Source: Ralstonia pickettii (GTDB taxonomy: Bacteria > Pseudomonadota > Gammaproteobacteria > Burkholderiales > Burkholderiaceae). Taken from it: a DNA stretch of 64,000 nt. The stretch covers positions 62,001-126,000 of the forward strand of contig NZ_CP104382.1 of assembly GCF_030582395.1 (NCBI RefSeq), written 5' to 3'. A program made the position numbers and the translations under genes. How positions within the stretch are numbered: position 1 is the first letter of the stretch; every line of letters begins with the position of its first letter. Shown here piece by piece: positions 60,010-64,000 of the stretch. The notes under the pieces were generated by a model that was not told where the DNA came from, did not search any database, and saw only the letters and a list, made by a program, of their open reading frames with translations.

Positions 60010-62039
60010 CCACCGCCACCATCGGCACCGAAGCGGCCGCCTTTGGCTCGGCCCGTGCGCTGACCCACCGCGAGCACGGCTGGCTGATCGCCCAGCTTGC
60101 CGTCGTGCTCGCGCCGCTGCTGCGTGCCCTGCCGCTGGTGACGTGCGCCGTGTTCGGCGTGCTGCTGCTCTGGCGCGCGCTGTTGTGGGTACGGCGCGCG
60201 CCGTTGCCTGGCAAATGGGTGTTGGGGCTGACGGGCGTCGCCACGCTTGTCGTGACGCTGGCACTCGCCATGCGCACCGGCGGAAACATCGGGCGGGACT
60301 TGTCGGTGGCGCTGCTGGGCGCGTTTCTCGTGCTCAAGCTGATGGAATCGCACACGGTGCGCAACGGCGTGCTGGTTACGCAGTTGTGCTGTTTCCTGCT
60401 GCTCTCGCAGGTGCTGTTCGACCAGCCGCCGTGGCTGGCCGCCACCATGCTGGCAACCGTGGCGCTGCTGTTGCGCAACTGGCTGTTGCTGCTGCATCCG
60501 CAGGCGCGTGCGCGCGTGTCGCCGGCCCGCGTGCTGGCGCGTTTGGTACTCATGGGTTTGCCGTGCGCGGCCGTGCTGTTCCTGCTGTTTCCCCGGCTGG
60601 ATCATCCGCTGTGGCGCCTGCCGCAAACTGCCGACACCGCCGTCAGCGGCCTGTCGGACCGCATGGCGCCCGGCTCCGTCGGCCAGTTGATCCTCTCAGA
60701 TGAGCTTGCCTTCCGCGTCGATTTTGCCGGCGTGCCGCCACCGCTCGATACGCTCTACTGGCGCGGCATGGTGCTGTGGCGTTTCGATGGCCAGACGTGG
60801 ACGGCCGCGTCGATGCGGCAACGTCCCGCAGCTGAAAGCGTACCCAATTCTGCGGACGCAACTGGCGGCGCGCCCGGCGTGTTCGACTACAACATCACGC
60901 TGGAACCGACGCGCCAGCGCTGGCTGTTTGCGCTCGATCGCGGCCAGTCGATCGAGGCGCGCGACGGCACCGGGCGCAGCATCGACGGCGAGTTCATCAG
61001 CACGCAACCGGTCGACCAGCGTGTGCGGTATCACGCGCGCTCGCGGCTGCCGGAGCGCAATCGCGCCGACGACGCCCGCCCGCTCGACCCCCTCACGCAG
61101 CAGATGGCGCTGGCGTTGCCGCCGGGTAACGGCCAAGCGCGCGCGCTGGCAGCGCAATGGGCTGAGCTGCCACCTGCCGATCGCGTATCGGCCGCACTCA
61201 AGCTGTTTGGCAGCGCACCGTTTGCCTACACGCTTGAGCCCGAACCGCTGCAGGATCAGCAGATCGACGATTTCCTCTTCCGCACGCACCGCGGTTTCTG
61301 CGAGCACTACGCGGGCAGCTTCGTGTTCCTGATGCGTGCCGCGGGCGTGCCCGCGCGTGTGGTGGTGGGCTACCTCGGCGGCGAGGTGAACGCCGTCAGC
61401 GGCGACATCATCGTGCGCCAGTCCGATGCACATGCCTGGGCTGAGGTGTGGCTCGACGGGCGCGGCTGGGTGCGCGTGGACCCCACCGCCGCCGTCGCGC
61501 CGCAACGCGTCGAACGTGGCCTGGCCGCCGCCGTGCCCGCGAGCGAATTCCGCTCGCGCCGCGCAGAAGAACCCGGCTGGCTGCGCAGCGTGCGCTGGGG
61601 GCTGGATGGCCTGATCAGCGGCTGGAACAGCTGGGTGCTCGGCTACGACCGCAACCGCCAGGCGCGCCTGTTCGCGTGGCTGGGGCTCGATGCGGCAGAC
61701 CCGCGCGCGGTGCTGTGGGGCGTGTCGGGTTTGTTCCTGCTCGCTGCGCTGCCGCTCCTCTGGCAGCAGCGCAAGCCCAAGCCTGACCCCGTGCAGGCCC
61801 AGTGGCAGCGGTTGTGTGACCGCCTGGCGCGACATGGTTGCGCGCGCGGTGCTGCCGAAGGCCCGATGGCCTACGCCGAGCGTGCTGCCGCGCAGTTCCC
61901 GCAAGCGGCGCACGCCTTGCGCAGTGCCGCCGCAGGCTACGTCGCCTTGCGTTACGGGCGCGACGATGGCGATGCGCAGGCGCGCGCCCTGCGGTTCTCG
62001 CAATGGCGCGAAGCCGTGGCGCAAGTCCGGGTCGGCTGA
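60006..62039 (+). CDS. TgpA-like membrane transglutaminase (DUF3488/transglutaminase-like/DUF4129)
   Basis: 677 residues. N-terminal membrane block of about six helices (about 20-190), a periplasmic DUF3488 region, then a transglutaminase-like domain with triad Cys432 (HRGFCEHYAGSFVFLMRAAG), His476 (SDAHAWAEVW) and Asp492 (VRVDPTAAV). A further helix near 575 and a cytoplasmic DUF4129-like tail follow. This is the architecture of Pseudomonas TgpA, a periplasmic transglutaminase essential in P. aeruginosa. Third gene of the MoxR-DUF58 operon, coupled by a 4-base overlap. Confidence 0.9.
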   Translation: MTTATIGTEAAAFGSARALTHREHGWLIAQLAVVLAPLLRALPLVTCAVFGVLLLWRALLWVRRAPLPGKWVLGLTGVATLVVTLALAMRTGGNIGRDLSVALLGAFLVLKLMESHTVRNGVLVTQLCCFLLLSQVLFDQPPWLAATMLATVALLLRNWLLLLHPQARARVSPARVLARLVLMGLPCAAVLFLLFPRLDHPLWRLPQTADTAVSGLSDRMAPGSVGQLILSDELAFRVDFAGVPPPLDTLYWRGMVLWRFDGQTWTAASMRQRPAAESVPNSADATGGAPGVFDYNITLEPTRQRWLFALDRGQSIEARDGTGRSIDGEFISTQPVDQRVRYHARSRLPERNRADDARPLDPLTQQMALALPPGNGQARALAAQWAELPPADRVSAALKLFGSAPFAYTLEPEPLQDQQIDDFLFRTHRGFCEHYAGSFVFLMRAAGVPARVVVGYLGGEVNAVSGDIIVRQSDAHAWAEVWLDGRGWVRVDPTAAVAPQRVERGLAAAVPASEFRSRRAEEPGWLRSVRWGLDGLISGWNSWVLGYDRNRQARLFAWLGLDAADPRAVLWGVSGLFLLAALPLLWQQRKPKPDPVQAQWQRLCDRLARHGCARGAAEGPMAYAERAAAQFPQAAHALRSAAAGYVALRYGRDDGDAQARALRFSQWREAVAQVRVG

Positions 62040-62559
62040 CGCGGCGCAGCGGTTGATCGGCTTAAACATCGCGCTGGCGATTCGCGCCAGCCTGCGCCGC
62101 GCGAGCGTGATGGCGCGTCATCACGATCACTTCATCGACGCAGCACCGGTGCGCGGCATCGTCATCGAACGCCATCGCCTTGATGCGAGCGTGCCGCAAC
62201 GCGCCCCAGGGCTTTCAATGCCGTGCCCCCGTTTTTACGAATGGCTTCGAGATAACACCGGACCGTGGATTTAACTCATTTTGGGTAATTTAGAGCAAGG
62301 CCTTCAAACATAATCGCCCGAGTGCGTCAGCGCGCGAACCTTTGCGCCATGCTGGCACCGCGTCGGGCGGGGATCTTCTCACGCAGATTGTCGTCATGAC
62401 GAGGGTTTTAGGCGTTTGACAATGTTTGCAATTGACGCCGCATTGGTTAATAGACTTAATTTGATCGTGCCATCCAGTTAATCTGGAGGTGCACCGATAA
62501 AACACTGAGTAGGGCGGGGCCGCGCATTATCAAGCGCATATTTGAAACGGGAGACAGAG
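62040..62559. other. Intergenic region, AT-rich towards its right end
   Basis: About 520 bases. The left half is GC-rich with no convincing gene; 62260-62480 is AT-rich (TTAACTCATTTTGGGTAATT, GACTTAATTTGATCG) and probably holds the promoter of the following lipoprotein gene, with GGGAGA before its ATG. Confidence 0.45.
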
Positions 62560-63699
62560 ATGAAGACATTGCAACGAGGGACCCTGGTTTCGGCGGCCTT
62601 GGCCGGCCTGCTTGTACTGGGCGGTTGCGCCAGTTCGGGCTCGGGCGACATGAGCGGCACCACTGGCAGCGGCGGCAGTTCGGCCAACAATGGTGGCGGT
62701 GGCTCCGGTTCCAACGGCTCTGGCGGCACGACGCCCACCGCCTCCACCACCCCCACCGGCGACGTGGCCAACAAGGGTGGCGGCGTGCTGACGGCCACAG
62801 GCGGTGCCGTCAGCGGACTCGGTTCGACCATCGGCGGCAGCAATCTGCCGGGGGCATCGGGGTTAGGCAACGTGGTCGACAACGTAGGCAAAACGGTGTC
62901 GGCGCTGGGCACCGGCGTGCAGTCGGGCCTGGGCAGCATTGGTACCAACCCGAACCCGATCGGCACCACGGTATCGAGCACCGGCAACGTGGTGACGCAA
63001 GCGGGCAACACCGTCGATGCCACGGGTGCCCTTGTCAGCAGTCTCGGTTCAGGGCCGCTGCAGCCGCTTTCGCCGGTGACATCACCGGTGGGCGGGGCGG
63101 TCTCGCAGGTTGGGCAGGCGGTGGCCGGTGCGGGCGGCACGCTCGGCACGGGCTTGTCGAGCGGGCCGGTGGAACAGGTCACGCAGCAGCTCAGCTCGAC
63201 CGTGGTGCCGCTCACCTCGCAGGTGACCACCGCTACGCAGACACTGGGTAACGCAACGGGCCTAGGCGCTCCGGCAACCAACCTGCTGCAAACGGTGGGC
63301 GGCGGCGTAGCGAATGTCGGCACGTCGCTGACGGCGACCAACGCCCCGGTCGTCTCCGGTTTGGGCGGTGTGGTGACCGCCACAGGCAACACGGTGGCCG
63401 CCTTGGGCGGGGTGACCTCCACGCCGGGCGGCGCAACGTCGGCCAACCCGCTGGCACCGATTACCGGCGCACTGGGCGGCGTGGGCGGTGGCAGCAATCC
63501 GCTGGGCAGCGTGACGGGCGCACTGGGCGGCGCCGCTGGGGGCGGCACGACGGCTGGGGGTGCGACTGCGCCTGTCGGCTCGCTTGTCACCACCGTCGGC
63601 ACGTCGCTGACGTCCACCGGGGCTGCGACGCCGCTTGCACCCGTCACGGGCGCCGTGGGCGGCGCATTGACCACAGTGGGCAGCGCATTGCATCACTGA
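62560..63699 (+). CDS. Gly/Thr/Ser/Val-rich surface or outer-membrane lipoprotein
   Basis: 379 residues. Signal peptide with lipobox VLGGCASSG (Cys about 23). The remainder is composed largely of Gly, Thr, Ser, Val, Ala and Asn with irregular repeats such as LGTGV, TATGG/TSTGAA, GLGSTIGG, VVTQAGNTV, VTGALGG and PLAPVTGA; near 300-379 the repeat PLAPITGALGG / GSVTGALGG / PLAPVTGAVGG is clear. It resembles proteins labelled collagen-like or repeat lipoproteins in Ralstonia, Burkholderia and Cupriavidus; no function is known to me. Start ATG 62560 has GGGAGA upstream; ATG 62542 is less likely. Confidence 0.75.
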   Translation: MKTLQRGTLVSAALAGLLVLGGCASSGSGDMSGTTGSGGSSANNGGGGSGSNGSGGTTPTASTTPTGDVANKGGGVLTATGGAVSGLGSTIGGSNLPGASGLGNVVDNVGKTVSALGTGVQSGLGSIGTNPNPIGTTVSSTGNVVTQAGNTVDATGALVSSLGSGPLQPLSPVTSPVGGAVSQVGQAVAGAGGTLGTGLSSGPVEQVTQQLSSTVVPLTSQVTTATQTLGNATGLGAPATNLLQTVGGGVANVGTSLTATNAPVVSGLGGVVTATGNTVAALGGVTSTPGGATSANPLAPITGALGGVGGGSNPLGSVTGALGGAAGGGTTAGGATAPVGSLVTTVGTSLTSTGAATPLAPVTGAVGGALTTVGSALHH

Positions 63700-63710
63700 G
63701 CGTGCGCAAC

Positions 63711-63743
63711 ATGACGGGCCGGCCTGTGCGCCTGGCCCGTCAT
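63711..63743. terminator. Hairpin after the lipoprotein gene
   Basis: ATGACGGGCC (63711-63720) pairs with GGCCCGTCAT (63734-63743), 13-base loop, 12 bases after the stop codon. No T-run follows. Confidence 0.5.
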
Positions 63744-63862
63744 CGAGCCGCTCCTGTTGCGTGCGGAACGGCGCTTAAGCATGTTCGTATGACGCGGCTT
63801 GCCGTTTTTCGGCATACAGTACGCCTGACTGCGCGTCCCCCCGCGCGCATCAGGAGACTTCA

Positions 63863-64000
63863 ATGATCCAGTACGCATTGTTCGCCCGGCTGACCGCCAA
63901 ACCGGGCAAAGAGCAGGCAGTGGCCGATTTCCTTTCCGCCGGTCTGCAAATGGCCAACCAGGAAGCGACCACACCCATCTGGTTTGCGCTGCGCATTGCC
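63863..64000 (+). CDS. Antibiotic biosynthesis monooxygenase-like (ABM family) protein, 3' end outside window
   Basis: The first 46 codons are present: MIQYALFARLTAKPGKEQAV, ADFLSAGLQMANQE and TTPIWFALRIA. This matches the beginning of small dimeric ABM-fold proteins (ferredoxin-like alpha/beta, about 100 residues), in which 'fArltaKPGkee.v..fL..g' is common. CAGGAGA lies 5-11 bases before the ATG. Role unknown; the C-terminal half cannot be seen. Confidence 0.7.
   Translation, partial: MIQYALFARLTAKPGKEQAVADFLSAGLQMANQEATTPIWFALRIA

Noticed and set aside
62478..63674. 398-codon minus-strand Pro/Val/Ala-rich frame opposite the Gly/Thr lipoprotein
   Set aside because: Low-complexity mirror of Gly/Thr codons; no Shine-Dalgarno or signal peptide; the plus frame has a proper lipobox.

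Overview
The window looks like chromosomal DNA of a high-GC betaproteobacterium, most likely a Ralstonia of the R. pickettii type. The best markers are a 275-residue class D beta-lactamase resembling the intrinsic OXA-22 enzyme of R. pickettii, a MoxR/DUF58/TgpA operon, a CoA-thioester aromatic degradation operon of the Azoarcus/Ralstonia type, and dense LysR, GlxA, MarR, HxlR, GntR and TetR regulation. No integrase, transposase, IS or CRISPR array was seen. All identifications come from reading motifs and remembered family features; no database was searched.

Layout. 1-2.4 kb: end of a LysR regulator, a HAD hydrolase and a D-threonine aldolase-type PLP enzyme. 2.7-6.1 kb: a strong bidirectional terminator, tRNA-Leu(CAG), the OXA beta-lactamase, and an ArsR-type regulator divergent from a drug-type MFS pump. 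6.1-7.06 kb is a gene-poor stretch with a possible 49-codon gene ending on a terminator, two large hairpins and a 14-bp palindrome. 7.06-12.6 kb: a DUF3311/MctP monocarboxylate permease pair and two divergent sensor kinases. 12.76-13.66 kb is the most unusual part: a degenerate 21-bp repeat array, then a leader whose three mutually complementary segments resemble the P4 CI / C4 phage-immunity antisense RNA, then a strong Shine-Dalgarno and a 117-residue orphan protein.

13.7-16.9 kb: DUF2076 protein, GlxA-type regulator, tautomerase and dienelactone hydrolase. 17.1-25.4 kb: an eight-gene operon (fused FAD monooxygenase/Old Yellow Enzyme reductase, SDR, MarR, enoyl-CoA hydratase, acyl-CoA dehydrogenase, aryl-CoA ligase, hot-dog thioesterase, Rid protein) that fits CoA-dependent aerobic degradation of 2-aminobenzoate or salicylate: ligation to CoA, dearomatising oxygenation/reduction, beta-oxidation-like steps. 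26-36.7 kb: a secreted clan GH-A-like protein, an RND efflux system with heavy-metal-type permease signature, a two-component system and a CDF metal transporter. 36.9-39.7 kb carries two decaying genes (an outer-membrane protein with a 1-nt frameshift; a phosphonate-type binding protein with an in-frame stop) around a fatty acid desaturase.

39.9-42.4 kb: a minus-strand set of PepSY protein, two paralogous multi-pass proteins with four G-x4-D repeats each, and a lipoprotein; two tandem-hexamer boxes suggest control by an OmpR-type regulator. 42.9-48.8 kb: chemoreceptor, an orphan 2-oxoglutarate dehydrogenase E1-like protein and a convergent KgtP-type 2-oxoglutarate permease. 48.9-57.9 kb: a HigBA-like toxin-antitoxin pair, MFS and regulator genes, an HxlR/GNAT divergent pair with an inverted-repeat operator, a solitary modA behind a ModE-like box, and an MFS/TetR divergent pair with two palindromic operators. 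57.9-64 kb: MoxR-DUF58-TgpA operon, a Gly/Thr/Ser/Val-rich lipoprotein, and the start of an antibiotic-biosynthesis-monooxygenase-type gene cut by the window end.
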